In this document: in pieces, positions 23,273-32,788 of the stretch
How the letters are laid out: each line of letters starts with the position of its first letter
Numbering within the stretch: the first letter of the stretch is position 1
NCBI GenBank assembly: GCA_016715065.1
Contig: JADKBN010000003.1
Coordinates: 62,001-126,000, forward strand
DNA length: 64,000 nt
DNA from: Fibrobacterota bacterium
GTDB taxonomy: Bacteria; Fibrobacterota; Fibrobacteria; UBA5070
Direction: 5' to 3'
Position numbers and translations under genes: made by a program
Notes under the pieces: generated by a model
Databases searched by the model: none
The model's input: only the letters and a program-made list of their open reading frames with translations
Told to the model about the DNA's origin: nothing

Positions 23273-25079
23273 ATGCTGGAAACCGCCTCCCAATCGATCA
23301 CCGCCCAAGATTCCGCCCTCGGAGTGCGTTGGGACCTCTCTTCCCTGTATCTGGGCCCGGACGATCCCCGTCTGGATGCCGATTTCAAGCAGGTCCTGGC
23401 CGACACCAAAATCTTTTCCGATCGCTGGAAGGGGAAGGTGGCGGCGCTTTCGCCGGCGCAAATCGCGGATTTGCTGGAAGACCATGAAAAGCTTTCCACC
23501 GCCTTGTGGCGGGTTGGATCGTGGACCTCGTTGGCCTACGCCGCCGATGCCCGCAACGAAGCGATCGGTGCCGCCCAGGCGCGCTCGCGCGAACTGGCTT
23601 CGCAATGCGACGCGGCCACCTCGTTTTTGCAGGTGGAAATCGCCGCTGTGGAGGATTCCGTGGTGGAGTCCTGGTGGGTGGAGCCGCGCGCCAAGCGGCT
23701 GGAGCGCTGGGTGCGCGAAGTGCGCAAGTACCGTGAACACATTTTGTCCGAGCCGGAAGAGCGCCTGTCCAGCCGCAAGGACCTGACGGGAAGGGCCGCG
23801 ACCGCCCAACTGTTCGATGACCTCACCAACTCGCTTTCCTTTCCGTTCGACGACGGCACGGGGTTGCGCGATCGCACCGGCGCCGAAATGCTCGCTTTCA
23901 GCCGCAACACCGACCCCGCCATGCGCAAGGCCGCGCACGAGGCGTTTCTGTCGGTGTTCGAAAAAAAACGGACTGGTGCTTGCGCATGTCCTGAACACCT
24001 TGGCCTTGGACCACCAGGTGGATTGCGAGATGCGCAACTACCCGCACCCCATGGCCCGCACCCACATGGGAAATTCCCTGCCAGACAGTGTTGTGGAGAC
24101 CATGATGCGCGTGACGCGCGAGAACTACGGGGTGGCCCAGCGCTTCTGGCGCGCGAAGGCCAAGCTGTTGGGCATGGAGCGTTTGGCCAACACCGATTTG
24201 TACGCACCCATCACGCCATCGGACGCCCAGTATTCCTGGCCGGAATCGGTGGGGCATGTCCTGGCGGCCTACGAGGCGTTCTCTCCGGAGCTTTCGCGCC
24301 TTGCCCGCGATTTCGTGGAAAAGGGCTGGATCGACGCGGAGGTCCGCGTGGGCAAGGACGACGGCGCCTTCTGCTCCGGTACCTGGCCGGGGCACCACCC
24401 CTACATCCTGCTCAACTACACCGGCCAGATCCGCGACGTGTTCACGCTGGCGCACGAGCTTGGCCACGGCGTGCACTACCGGCGCTCCAGCAACCAGCCG
24501 TTGTTCTTCTACGACGCCCCGCTGGTGCTTGCCGAGACCGCCTCCGTGTTCGGAGAGATGCTCCTCAACCGCAGGCTCCTTTCGCAGGAGACAGATCCTG
24601 TCCGTCGCCGCTCGCTCTTGTGCTCGCGCATCGAGGACGCGCTCTCCACCGCCTATCGCCAGAACGTCCTGACGGAGTTCGAGCTTTCCGTGCACACCGG
24701 GCGCAAGGGCGGGCAGCTTTCCCGCGACGAGATCTGCCAGAAGTGGTGGGACGCCAACGCGGCCTTGTACGGCGAGGCGGTGGACATGAACCCCGCCTAC
24801 CGATGGGGCTGGAGCTACATCCCGCACTTCATCCACACCCGTTTCTACTGCTACGCCTACACCTTCGGGCAGCTTCTGGTGCTGGGCCTGTACCAGCGCT
24901 GGGTGGAAGAAGGCGACGCGTTCGTGCCGCGCTTTCTGGAGCTTCTGGCCAAAGGCGGATCGGAAGATCCCGCCGAGGCCTGCGCCGCGGTGGGCATCAC
25001 GCTCGACGAAGACTTCTGGCGGGCCGGCAACCGGGCGATCGAGTCGCTGGTGGAGGAGTTCGAAGCCGCGGTGGGCTGA
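23273..25079 (+). CDS. pepF: oligoendopeptidase F, M3 family (one-base frameshift)
   Basis: 601 residues once repaired, the normal length for M3B oligopeptidases, which are cytoplasmic zinc enzymes degrading short peptides. The zinc site LAHELGHGVHY (HExxH) is intact, with the distal Glu in VLAETASVFGEML. The first 230 residues are read from ATG 23273; at GAAAAAAAAC (A8, about 23961-23968) the frame breaks, and the rest continues in the next frame (KNGLVLAHVLNTLALDHQVD). With seven A the two halves join exactly as FEKKNGLVLAH. A sequencing indel is the simplest explanation; polymerase slippage is an alternative. Confidence 0.8.
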
Positions 25080-25092
25080 GGTCGAGCCGGCC

Positions 25093-26022
25093 CTACTTTC
25101 GCAGGCCGGCGATTTTTTCCAGGTCTTCGGGAGGGAGGTCGCCGGTGACGGCCAGGCCCAACCGGCCCACCTTGTGGAAGACCACCACGCGACCCCTGCC
25201 ATCCTTGCAGCCGCCAGCCGGGCAGTAGGGAGGCGGTTCGTTGGATTGTTTCCAGAACACGGACACGCGTTTTTTCCCGTTGGAGTAGTAGACCTGGGCC
25301 GCTTTGCTTCCGCGAACATCCACCCATGCGAAATCCAACGGCGCATACCCCTGGGGCATCCAGGGAGGAGCCGGAATGGGAAATCCCACCACCTTCGAAA
25401 GCTCCTCCTGCGAAGCGACTTCGTGGCGACGGGGCCCTTCGCGACGCGTGGAATCGTCGCGTCGACCTGGACCGCCGCGTTGGCGAGTGTAGCCGGCAGG
25501 GATCGAGAACGATCCGGCCGGACAACCAACGCCGGGCTGGATGGACAAAAATTGGCGTTGCGGTGGCGGACCCGGAAGAGAATCCTCGGGGGGGGCGGCC
25601 ACGGAGACGGACTTGAGCACGGCAGGCAGGGATGTGTCTACCCAGAAGCGTAGCGTGCCTCCGCGAGGCGGTGCCATTTCCAGGATCAGGACCTCCCGCC
25701 CCAAAAGCTGCGCGCGTCCGACGACCTTCGGGCCGTTGGGCGGAGGCGGGGGCGGCAGATGCCGTGGCGAAAACCGGGCGGTCTTGCGCTCGTGCTCCAG
25801 CCAGATCGAACTGTCGGCTGCCAGGAACAGGGAGCGGCGGCGGAAATCCAGACGTTCCGAAGTGCCTTCTCGGCAGACGCGGACGGTGTCGAGATCGCCC
25901 TTGCGGTGTTCGAGGGTGGCCACGGCGCTCCAAGAAGATCCAGGCCTTCCGTGGAAGGCCTCCCGAAGCCAGTCGTCGGGCCCACGGGAGACAAGAATCG
26001 TCAACATGGCGGCGAGGATCAT
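25093..26022 (-). CDS. MucB/RseB-like envelope-stress regulator
   Basis: 309 residues with a short hydrophobic N-terminus. The N-terminal half follows the lipid-binding MucB/RseB/LolA-like fold (DTVRVCREGTSERLDFRRR ... GTLRFWVDTSLPAVLKS), and the C-terminal part PAPPWMPQGYAPLDFAWVDV ... QVYYSNGKKRVSVFWK is the RseB C-terminal pattern. RseB binds an anti-sigma factor in the periplasm and protects it from cleavage. Its gene follows the anti-sigma gene with a four-base overlap, as expected for such a unit. A proline-rich linker (PPPPPP) lies in between. Confidence 0.65.
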   Translation of the reverse strand: MILAAMLTILVSRGPDDWLREAFHGRPGSSWSAVATLEHRKGDLDTVRVCREGTSERLDFRRRSLFLAADSSIWLEHERKTARFSPRHLPPPPPPNGPKVVGRAQLLGREVLILEMAPPRGGTLRFWVDTSLPAVLKSVSVAAPPEDSLPGPPPQRQFLSIQPGVGCPAGSFSIPAGYTRQRGGPGRRDDSTRREGPRRHEVASQEELSKVVGFPIPAPPWMPQGYAPLDFAWVDVRGSKAAQVYYSNGKKRVSVFWKQSNEPPPYCPAGGCKDGRGRVVVFHKVGRLGLAVTGDLPPEDLEKIAGLRK

Positions 26023-26354
26023 TTCGTGGCCTCCGCGACAGGCTCCGCCCACGGGTCGATCACGTTTTCGGAAATGGTGGCGTCCTGGTGGGCGGCCAGC
26101 CAGGTGCGCAGCTCGGCGCCGCTTTCCGAAGCCACCACGGAACGCCGACCCTGCATGGCTTGCCAGAATCCGAACGCCAGCAGCACCGCAAGGCAAACAC
26201 CGACCCAGCGAAACGTGGGAGCGGCCAGTCGCAAGCGCGAACGGAAGGATCTTCGGCGCGAGAGTCGCTCGCGCAGATCGGGCCAGTCGTTTTCTCCCAG
26301 CAGGGGAGGGAGGGAGCGCAGAGCGGATTCGACAGGATCGAGGGGGGTGTTCAT
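26019..26354 (-). CDS. single-span anti-sigma factor
   Basis: 111 residues: a cytoplasmic N-terminal half with DWPDLRERLSRRRSFRSRL, one membrane span (WVGVCLAVLLAFGFWQA, about residues 50-66) and a short periplasmic tail. No HxxxCxxC zinc motif is seen, so it is not of the ZAS type. Identity comes from position: its start overlaps the stop of the ECF sigma gene and its own stop overlaps the RseB-like gene. It presumably holds the sigma factor inactive until an envelope signal. Confidence 0.65.
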   Translation of the reverse strand: MNTPLDPVESALRSLPPLLGENDWPDLRERLSRRRSFRSRLRLAAPTFRWVGVCLAVLLAFGFWQAMQGRRSVVASESGAELRTWLAAHQDATISENVIDPWAEPVAEATK

Positions 26355-26908
26355 TGCGTCACCTCGCGAAGAGCGGCCAGCGACAGGCGGAGCCGGGCGC
26401 GACCTCTGGAAAGCCGGGAAAGGACGGTTCCCTTGGGAACGTCCAGGATGCGGGACACCTCTTCCACAGGAAGATCGTCCAGGTAGTGGAGCACCACCGC
26501 TTCGCGAAACGCGAGCGGGAGCTCCGAGATGGCCTGGCGCAACTGGGCCGCTTCCCACCGGGTCTCCCAGAGGCTTTCGGGATCCGGTTGATCGTCCGCC
26601 AAGGCATGGGGGTCGTCGTCGCCGGGAAGCTCCACCGAGACCTTCTCGCGCCTCCAGTGGTCGCGCACCAGATTCACGGCGATGCGACGGATCCATCCCC
26701 CAAAGGCCGCGTCTTCGGCGAGATCGGACAGGTGCTCCCAGGAACGCACGAAGGCCCGTTGCACGATTTCGGACGCGAGATCCGAGGGCACCAGATGGGC
26801 CACTGCATTGTGCAGTCGCGGCCGGGTGGCGCAATACAGGCGATGGAACGCATCCTTGTCGCCTTCACGAGCAAGGGCGACCCATCGGATCCAGTCGGAG
26901 GCGCTCAA
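26351..26908 (-). CDS. ECF-type RNA polymerase sigma factor
   Basis: 185 residues. Region 2 is seen in DAFHRLYCATRPRLHNAVAHLV and EIVQRAFVRSWEHL, region 4 in LPLAFREAVVLHYLDDLPVEEVSRILDVPKGTVLSRLSRGRARL. Start TTG 26906-26908 was chosen because domain residues start right there and no ATG or GTG is available; the GGAAGA of the upstream gene's end may serve as ribosome site, five bases after that gene's stop. It directs polymerase to stress promoters, probably including its own operon; no target site is assigned. Confidence 0.85.
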   Translation of the reverse strand: MSASDWIRWVALAREGDKDAFHRLYCATRPRLHNAVAHLVPSDLASEIVQRAFVRSWEHLSDLAEDAAFGGWIRRIAVNLVRDHWRREKVSVELPGDDDPHALADDQPDPESLWETRWEAAQLRQAISELPLAFREAVVLHYLDDLPVEEVSRILDVPKGTVLSRLSRGRARLRLSLAALREVTQ

Positions 26909-26913
26909 GCGGG

Positions 26914-27402
26914 TCAGTCTTCCATGGGTGGTGGAGGCGCGTGTCGGGGGCGCTGACGATGGGTGGAATCCAACCCATCGCCCATCTTGGGACACGAAGG
27001 CTTGCCCATCTGGCAACCGCGCATCCTCTCCATCCCAGGGGGGAGTCGAGCCAGCAAATCCAGGGTGACCTCCGGATCGATCGCTTCCAGACGCGCGATC
27101 TCGGATTTCAGGGAGGTGATCCGGGCGCGCTCGGCCACCAGGCTGCGCGCGGGGGATCCCTGGTGAACCTTGTGGGCGTAATCTCCGACGGCGCGATGCA
27201 AGGAATCGCGAAGTGGCCCAACGGACTGGACCAAAGTCCGCTCCGCGGCAGAAAGGCTCGCGAGTCGTTCTTCCCGCATTCGTTCTCGACGGTTGAAGTC
27301 CTGGGAGTCCCCCTGGCGGGCATCCTTTGCCCATGCGAAGACGGCAAGGCTGGATGCCAGCACCGCGATCACCCCGAGGGTCGAGAGTCTTTTCCCAATC
27401 AT
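26914..27402 (-). CDS. periplasmic protein with Met/Cys/His-rich tail, possible metal or stress sensor
   Basis: 162 residues. Signal peptide ends AWA (about 25). The mature part is helical and charged (RRERMREERLASLSAAERTL ... RITSLKSEIARLEA), like CpxP/Spy or CnrX-type metal-sensing periplasmic proteins, and a disordered tail carries MRGCQMGKPSCPKMGDG and several His. GGAGGAACC precedes ATG. It lies directly before the ECF sigma gene, the position in which CnrX/RsrA-like sensors occur. The family itself is not certain, so the sensor role is inference. Confidence 0.55.
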   Translation of the reverse strand: MIGKRLSTLGVIAVLASSLAVFAWAKDARQGDSQDFNRRERMREERLASLSAAERTLVQSVGPLRDSLHRAVGDYAHKVHQGSPARSLVAERARITSLKSEIARLEAIDPEVTLDLLARLPPGMERMRGCQMGKPSCPKMGDGLDSTHRQRPRHAPPPPMED

Positions 27403-27411
27403 GGTTCCTCC

Positions 27412-28803
27412 TTATGCGGAGCGCTTGGGCTCCATGGTCCCTGGACGATCGATCCCGCCCGTGGATTCCCGCATGAGGTCAAGATGCTTCCACGCGCCGG
27501 ACTTGAACCGAATTCCCCACGCCACCGCGGTCGAGAAGATGAAGACCACCGCCAGGATCCAAGCCAGGTGGTAGCCTCCCGCGAAGTGGTCGTTGCACCA
27601 CAATGCCACCAGAAAAAGCGCCGATGCGGCGGCGAAGACCTTGGCGACCCAACGCGTGTCGCCGGTCGCGGACAAGACCGCCGACAGCAACACGTTGGAA
27701 GCATCGAACAGGCAATACAACGCGACGTACCGCAAGGAGATCGCCACCAGAGCGACAATGGCCGCACCCTGGGGGCCGGGCGACAGAAACCAACCCGAAA
27801 GCCAGGAGCCACCGAAGATGAAGGCGGCGGCCATCACCAGCATCCACCCCTCGGCCACGATCAATCCTTGGATCCCGATCGCGGGGACATCCTGGTCTCG
27901 GCCTGCTCCCCGTGCCTGTCCCACCAGAATTCCGGTGGCTTGGGCCAGTCCCAAGGCGGGGAAAAAGGCGATGGAATTGATGCGAAACACCGCCGTCGTT
28001 GCAGCCAATTCCACCGTGCCCATCCGCCCCATGAAAACCAAAAACAAGGTCCAAGCCAAAACCTCTCCGGAAATCCGAAGCCCCCAGGGAAGGGCCAGCC
28101 CTAAAAAATGGCGCATCTGCGCGAGGTTGACCCGGGGGTGGGTGCTTTGGAGGCCTCCTTTCGCGGCAAACACGACACCGTACAGAAGGGTCGCGAAAGC
28201 CTGGGCAGCGACCGTGGCCCACGCCGCGCCGGCCAGGCCCATCTCGGGGGCACCCCACCGCCCCAGCACGAGCATCCAAGCCAGGATGGCATTGACCACA
28301 AAACTCGCCAGCGTGACACCCGTGACCAGCCCCGTGCGCCCGATTCCGGCCAGCCAGCCGCCGAGAGCCGCCGACAATACGGGAAACAACGAGCCCGCCA
28401 GACAAATGCGCGTGTACAGGATTTCTTGTTCCAGGATTTCGGGGCCGTGGCCCACCCACCGGAAAATTTCCGGCAGAAAAACCGACAAGATCAACCCGAG
28501 GATGCCGGAAATCCAGGAGGTGTGGATGCCAAGCCAGGCGGATCGGAAAATTCCTGGTTGGTCGCACGCGCCTTTGTGGTGCGCTGCGAAGGTGCCGCAG
28601 TATCCGGCCGTCCCAAACAACAGGCCCTGGACCAGGACCACCGCCATCGAGGACGTTCCCAAGGCGGCCACCGCTTCGGCGGAATGACGGGCCACGACCA
28701 ACGCATCGATCACCTGCATGGCGGTGACCGAAGTCGAAGACAAAATGAGCGGGCCCGCGAGTGAAAGGAGCGGACGAAAGTGGTTTGCCATTGGTTCTTG
28801 CAT
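27412..28803 (-). CDS. MATE-family efflux transporter
   Basis: 463 residues from ATG 28801-28803 (MQEPMANHF; ATG 28791 and 28815 are possible). Twelve hydrophobic spans in two halves match MATE carriers, which expel cationic drugs or metabolites using Na+ or H+ gradients; PLILSSTSVTAMQVIDALVVAR at the start and GRMGTVELAATTAVFRINSI in the second half are typical. Inner membrane. Its stop is nine bases before the start of the Met/Cys/His-rich protein gene, so the transporter may lead the sigma-factor operon. Divergent from nuoC with 55 bases between. Confidence 0.85.
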   Translation of the reverse strand: MQEPMANHFRPLLSLAGPLILSSTSVTAMQVIDALVVARHSAEAVAALGTSSMAVVLVQGLLFGTAGYCGTFAAHHKGACDQPGIFRSAWLGIHTSWISGILGLILSVFLPEIFRWVGHGPEILEQEILYTRICLAGSLFPVLSAALGGWLAGIGRTGLVTGVTLASFVVNAILAWMLVLGRWGAPEMGLAGAAWATVAAQAFATLLYGVVFAAKGGLQSTHPRVNLAQMRHFLGLALPWGLRISGEVLAWTLFLVFMGRMGTVELAATTAVFRINSIAFFPALGLAQATGILVGQARGAGRDQDVPAIGIQGLIVAEGWMLVMAAAFIFGGSWLSGWFLSPGPQGAAIVALVAISLRYVALYCLFDASNVLLSAVLSATGDTRWVAKVFAAASALFLVALWCNDHFAGGYHLAWILAVVFIFSTAVAWGIRFKSGAWKHLDLMRESTGGIDRPGTMEPKRSA

Positions 28804-28843
28804 GCAAAAAAGCAAATGACGCGCGGAAGATCTTCAAAAAGGC

Positions 28844-28851
28844 TACTTTTC
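28844..28851 (+). promoter_or_regulatory. TAnnTTTC promoter element before nuoC
   Basis: TACTTTTC seven bases before ATG 28859; no Shine-Dalgarno site between. Candidate promoter of the nuo operon, leaderless. Confidence 0.45.
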
Positions 28852-28858
28852 CGGCCCC

Positions 28859-29440
28859 ATGAGTCCAGTTCCGTCCAGGAACCAGTGTCGAGGGAAGGCC
28901 CAGAGCTTCGAGGCGATTTTCGCCAAGGTTCTCGTGCGCTTTCCCGCGACCCAGGCTGGTTCAGCGCCCAACGGGGCCCGGTGGATCGCGGTGCAACCGC
29001 TCGAGATGCTCGAGGTTGCGCGCTTCCTGAAATCGGACCCTGATCTTTCTTTCGACTCCTTGTGTTGCCTGACCGGGGTCGATCTCCTCAAATTTCCGAC
29101 GGACGCCAAAGACGCACCGCCTTGTACCGATCTGGCCTGCGTCTACGACCTCGCCTCGTCGGTCCATGGCCATGAAGTGTGCGTCAAATCGTCTACGTCT
29201 CGGGAAACCCCCGAGATCTCATCGGTCGAGTCGGTCTGGGGCGTGGCCTCCTTCTTCGAGAGGGAGGCTTTCGATCTCTTGGGGGTATCGTTTTTGGGCC
29301 ACCACGACCTCCGACGCCTGCTGATGCCCCCCGACTGGATCGGGTATCCGCTGCGCAAGGACTACGTCTATCCGGAATCCTACGGTGGCGTGGAGCTCAA
29401 GCGCGAGGGCCAAACGTTCGAATCGGGGCCATACAAGTGA
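28859..29440 (+). CDS. nuoC: NADH-quinone oxidoreductase subunit C
   Basis: 193 residues. NuoC is part of the peripheral arm of complex I. The conserved region is seen as SVWGVASFFEREAFDLLGVSFLGHHDLRRLLMPPDWIGYPLRKDY, where the ERE.yDl.GI and W.G.PLRKDY blocks are family hallmarks. It is the first gene of the operon here; nuoA and nuoB, normally in front, are absent and the flank is a divergent MATE gene. Stop overlaps the nuoD GTG. Confidence 0.93.
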   Translation: MSPVPSRNQCRGKAQSFEAIFAKVLVRFPATQAGSAPNGARWIAVQPLEMLEVARFLKSDPDLSFDSLCCLTGVDLLKFPTDAKDAPPCTDLACVYDLASSVHGHEVCVKSSTSRETPEISSVESVWGVASFFEREAFDLLGVSFLGHHDLRRLLMPPDWIGYPLRKDYVYPESYGGVELKREGQTFESGPYK

Positions 29441-30621
29441 ACATCGAACGCGATGGCGATTTCATCACCCTGAGCATGGGGCCGCACCATCCGGCCACCC
29501 ACGGGGTGTTGCGGTTGGAAGTGACCACCGACGGCGAAGTGATCGCCGCTTGCAAGCCGGACATCGGGTATCTGCACCGGGCCATCGAGAAGATCGGCGA
29601 AAATCTGGAGTGGTTCCAGTTCGTGCCGTACACGGATCGTGTGGATTACGTGTGCTCCATGAACTCCAACCACGCCTGGGTGCTGGCCGTGGAGGCATTG
29701 CTTGCCACCAGCGAAGAGACCAAGCTCCAGATTCCGGAACGCGCCGAATACATCCGCGTGTTGTTCGCCGAACTCAACCGCATTTCCAGCCACATGGTGG
29801 GCCTGGGGTCCATGACCATGGACATGGGGGCCTTCACCCCGTTCATCCATGCCTTGGGCCAGCGCGAGCACGTCAACGACATCTTCGAGAAGACCTGCGG
29901 TGCGCGCCTCACCTACAACTACATGTGCGTGGGCGGTGTGAACCAGGATCTCCATCCCGGTGCCATCGCCGAGGTCCGCACCTTCCTGGATGGCCTGGAA
30001 GTGGCCATGAAGGATTTCAACCGCCTGATCACCACCAACAACATCTTCCGTGGACGCCTGGCCGGAATCGCCGCCATCAGCCCGGAAGATGCCATCTCGT
30101 ACGGCCTGGTGGGCCCCAACTTGCGCGGATCGGGCGTGTCGTTCGATCTTCGCCGCGACCGTCCCTACGGCATCTACGACCGCTTCGAATTCGACGTTCC
30201 CGTGGGGCGCCGCTATGCCGGCGAAAAGGGCAAGCTGGGCGACTGCTACGACCGGTTCGTGGTCCGTCTCCTTGAGGTCCTGGAATCCATCAAGATCTGT
30301 CGCCAGGTCCTGGACCAGATCCCTCCGGCCAGTGGAGTCGCCGACGACCCGGTGGGTGGTTGGTGCGTGGCCAAGGCCGCCCAGAAGGCCCTTCGCAAGC
30401 CCCCGGTGGGCGAGATCTACTTCCGGTGCGAAAACCCCCGCGGCGAGACGGGCTACCGCATCGTTTCCGACGGCACCAAGATTCCCTACCGGATCAAGAT
30501 CCGCACCGGTTCCTTCACCGCCCTTTCCATTTTCGAGAAGATCGTCCCCGGCCTCATGATCGCCGATCTGGTGGCCGTGATCGGATCGTTCGACATCGTC
30601 CTTCCCGAGGTGGATCGATGA
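29437..30621 (+). CDS. nuoD: NADH-quinone oxidoreductase subunit D (49-kDa)
   Basis: 394 residues, standard length. MGPHHPATHGVLRL at the N-terminus forms part of the quinone pocket; GYLHRAIEKIGE and VDYVCSMNSNHAW follow, and the C-terminus FDIVLPEVDR is typical. GTG 29437 overlaps the nuoC stop (GTGA), the same coupling used through the operon. Peripheral arm at the membrane interface. Confidence 0.96.
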   Translation: MNIERDGDFITLSMGPHHPATHGVLRLEVTTDGEVIAACKPDIGYLHRAIEKIGENLEWFQFVPYTDRVDYVCSMNSNHAWVLAVEALLATSEETKLQIPERAEYIRVLFAELNRISSHMVGLGSMTMDMGAFTPFIHALGQREHVNDIFEKTCGARLTYNYMCVGGVNQDLHPGAIAEVRTFLDGLEVAMKDFNRLITTNNIFRGRLAGIAAISPEDAISYGLVGPNLRGSGVSFDLRRDRPYGIYDRFEFDVPVGRRYAGEKGKLGDCYDRFVVRLLEVLESIKICRQVLDQIPPASGVADDPVGGWCVAKAAQKALRKPPVGEIYFRCENPRGETGYRIVSDGTKIPYRIKIRTGSFTALSIFEKIVPGLMIADLVAVIGSFDIVLPEVDR

Positions 30622-32036
30622 CATTTTCCGTCGGTCCAGTCTCCGACTCCATCGCCCTGTGGATCGCCGGGTTCGGTCTTCCGCTGGTGGCCTCGCAGTT
30701 GGCCGCCGTCCTGTTCGTGTGCGCCGCCCCGGTGCTGGGGATCGTCTTTCCCATCGCCGGCGTGGCCCAGTACTTCGAACGCAAGATCGCCGGGTTCGCC
30801 CAGCGCCGCAAGGGCCCCATGGTGGGAGCCACGGGCGTGGTGGATCTCGTGTTCGACCTGGCCCTGTTCTTCCAGCCCAAGTGGAAGCGCCGCGCCACGG
30901 CCCGCAAGTTCGAGCGCCTTCCTGTGGTTTCCAGCGTGCTTGGCAAGGTGCGCCAATGGGGGTTGGGCTCCATCGCCGCCGACGGCGTCAAGATGTTCCT
31001 CAAGGAGGACATGACTCCCGCCGGCGCCGACAAGCTCCTGTTCCACGGTTCCACCTACCTTGCCCTGACAGGCGCGTTCCTGGCCTTCGCGGTGTTCCCG
31101 TTCAGCCAGTGGTTCCACATGGGCGACCCCCCGGTGGCCGCATTGTACCTGGGCGCGGTGACAGGACTTGTCGCGGTGTCCATCCTGAAGGCGGGCTGGA
31201 GCTCCAACAACAAGTGGTCGTATTTCGGCGGCATCCGCTCGGTGGCCATGATCGTCTCCTACGAGACCCCCATCGCCCTGTCCATCGCGGCGGTGTGCAT
31301 GTGGTCGGGCACCATGAGCCTCCAGGGGATCATCGCGGGCCAGTACCACGCCGGGTGGTTTTCGTTCGCGGGCTGGAACCTCTTCCAGAGTCCGTTCCTG
31401 GCTTTGCTGGCGGGCGTGTACTACATCGCGGCGCTGGCCGAATGCAACCGCACCCCGTTCGATCTGGCCGAAGGCGAGTCCGAACTGGTGGGCGGATTCC
31501 ACACCGAGTATTCCGGTTTGCGGTGGGGCTTGTTCTTCATCGCCGAATACGCCGACATGATCCTGGTGGGCGGACTGTTCGCCACGATGTTCCTGGGCGG
31601 CTACCAGTCTCCTATCGGGGAACAATGGATCGTATCCCTTCCTCCGGTCGCGGAAGCCCTGGTGCACACCGCCATCCTGGTGGCCAAGGCGCTGGTCTCG
31701 GTGGGGGTCATGATGTGGATCCGTTGGACCTTGCCGCGTTTTCGCATCGACCAGGTGATGCGCCTTTCCTGGACCAAGCTCGTGCCGCTGGCGTTGGTGT
31801 CGCTTTTTGGCTTGGCGCTCACCCAGCTTCTGACCGCCCGACGCACCGGTGTGGTGGAAATCAGTTACGGACGGTATTTGTCCGCCCCGGTGGTCCGACC
31901 CGACCTTTTGGCCTGGGTGGTTTCCTGGGCGGTGGCGGGTGGAGCCTTGGTCGTGCTGGTGGTGGCGGCCAAGCGCTACGGAGCGCCCCCGACGCCCATC
32001 GAAATCCGCCGATTGACAGGCAAGGGGGCCCAATGA
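30618..32036 (+). CDS. nuoH: NADH-quinone oxidoreductase subunit H, enlarged
   Basis: 472 residues against about 325-350 usual. Conserved parts are present: YFERKIAGFAQRRKGP, ADGVKMFLKEDMTPAGAD, NNKWSYFGGIRS, ECNRTPFDLAEGESELVGGFHTEYSG. About 45 extra residues (roughly 69-113, basic, with FFQPKWKRRATARKFERL) sit between the RRKGP turn and the ADGxK helix, and the C-terminus carries an extra 70 residues including one more span. NuoH couples quinone chemistry to proton pumping; what the insertion does is unknown. Start ATG overlaps the nuoD stop. Confidence 0.93.
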   Translation: MTFSVGPVSDSIALWIAGFGLPLVASQLAAVLFVCAAPVLGIVFPIAGVAQYFERKIAGFAQRRKGPMVGATGVVDLVFDLALFFQPKWKRRATARKFERLPVVSSVLGKVRQWGLGSIAADGVKMFLKEDMTPAGADKLLFHGSTYLALTGAFLAFAVFPFSQWFHMGDPPVAALYLGAVTGLVAVSILKAGWSSNNKWSYFGGIRSVAMIVSYETPIALSIAAVCMWSGTMSLQGIIAGQYHAGWFSFAGWNLFQSPFLALLAGVYYIAALAECNRTPFDLAEGESELVGGFHTEYSGLRWGLFFIAEYADMILVGGLFATMFLGGYQSPIGEQWIVSLPPVAEALVHTAILVAKALVSVGVMMWIRWTLPRFRIDQVMRLSWTKLVPLALVSLFGLALTQLLTARRTGVVEISYGRYLSAPVVRPDLLAWVVSWAVAGGALVVLVVAAKRYGAPPTPIEIRRLTGKGAQ

Positions 32037-32788
32037 GCATCCTCGGTTGGGTCCGCGAGATCGTGGATGGGGTGGAATCCACCACCACGGGACTGGGAAT
32101 GACCGCCCGGTTCATCTGGGAGAACGTCACAGACAAAGAGGGGCAGGCCAACGCCATGACCCTCGACTATCCGGCCCAGCCGGCGCACATTCCCGATGGT
32201 TTCCGCGGTCATCTGTTCAACGACGTGGACCGGTGCACGCTGTGCAAGTCGTGTTCGCGGGCATGCCCCATCGATTGCATCACCATGGAAGGCGAGCTCA
32301 ACGAGAACTCCAAGTTCCGCATCAGCCGCTACGACATCGATCTTTCCAAGTGCATCTACTGCGGGCTGTGCACGCAGGTGTGTCCCACCGACTGCCTGAC
32401 CATGACCAAGGGATACGAACTGGATCCCAAGAATTTGGTCAACGCCCGGGGCGGGAAGTTCCTGTTTCGCATGCGCGCCGACCAGACCAAGGTCCGCCTG
32501 GACATGCAGGACGTGGACCGACTGAACCTCCTGACCAGCCAGGATCCGTCCGGTCGCTCCGAAGACGATCGCCAATTCATGTCCCGCATCGAGGACCTGG
32601 AAAAAGGACAATTCCTGTTCGCCCGCTACGGGATGGGGTTCTACACCCCGGAAGAAAAAGCCAAGGCCGACCAGACCCGCGCCGATCGCAAGAAGGCGCG
32701 CGAACAGGCCGCGGCGCAAGCGACTCAACTGGCGGCCGAACAGGCAGCCCAACAATCGGACAAGGCTCCGGGATCGGCGGGGACGTGA
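32033..32788 (+). CDS. nuoI: NADH-quinone oxidoreductase subunit I (8Fe ferredoxin)
   Basis: 251 residues. Two 4Fe-4S motifs, CTLCKSCSRACPIDC and CIYCGLCTQVCPTDC, carry the last clusters before quinone. The first 55 residues contain an amphipathic membrane-lying segment. The C-terminal 40 residues are an Ala/Gln/Lys-rich extension (AREQAAAQATQLAAEQ) beyond the family's usual end, probably helical. Overlaps nuoH and nuoJ by four bases each. Confidence 0.95.
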   Translation: MSILGWVREIVDGVESTTTGLGMTARFIWENVTDKEGQANAMTLDYPAQPAHIPDGFRGHLFNDVDRCTLCKSCSRACPIDCITMEGELNENSKFRISRYDIDLSKCIYCGLCTQVCPTDCLTMTKGYELDPKNLVNARGGKFLFRMRADQTKVRLDMQDVDRLNLLTSQDPSGRSEDDRQFMSRIEDLEKGQFLFARYGMGFYTPEEKAKADQTRADRKKAREQAAAQATQLAAEQAAQQSDKAPGSAGT

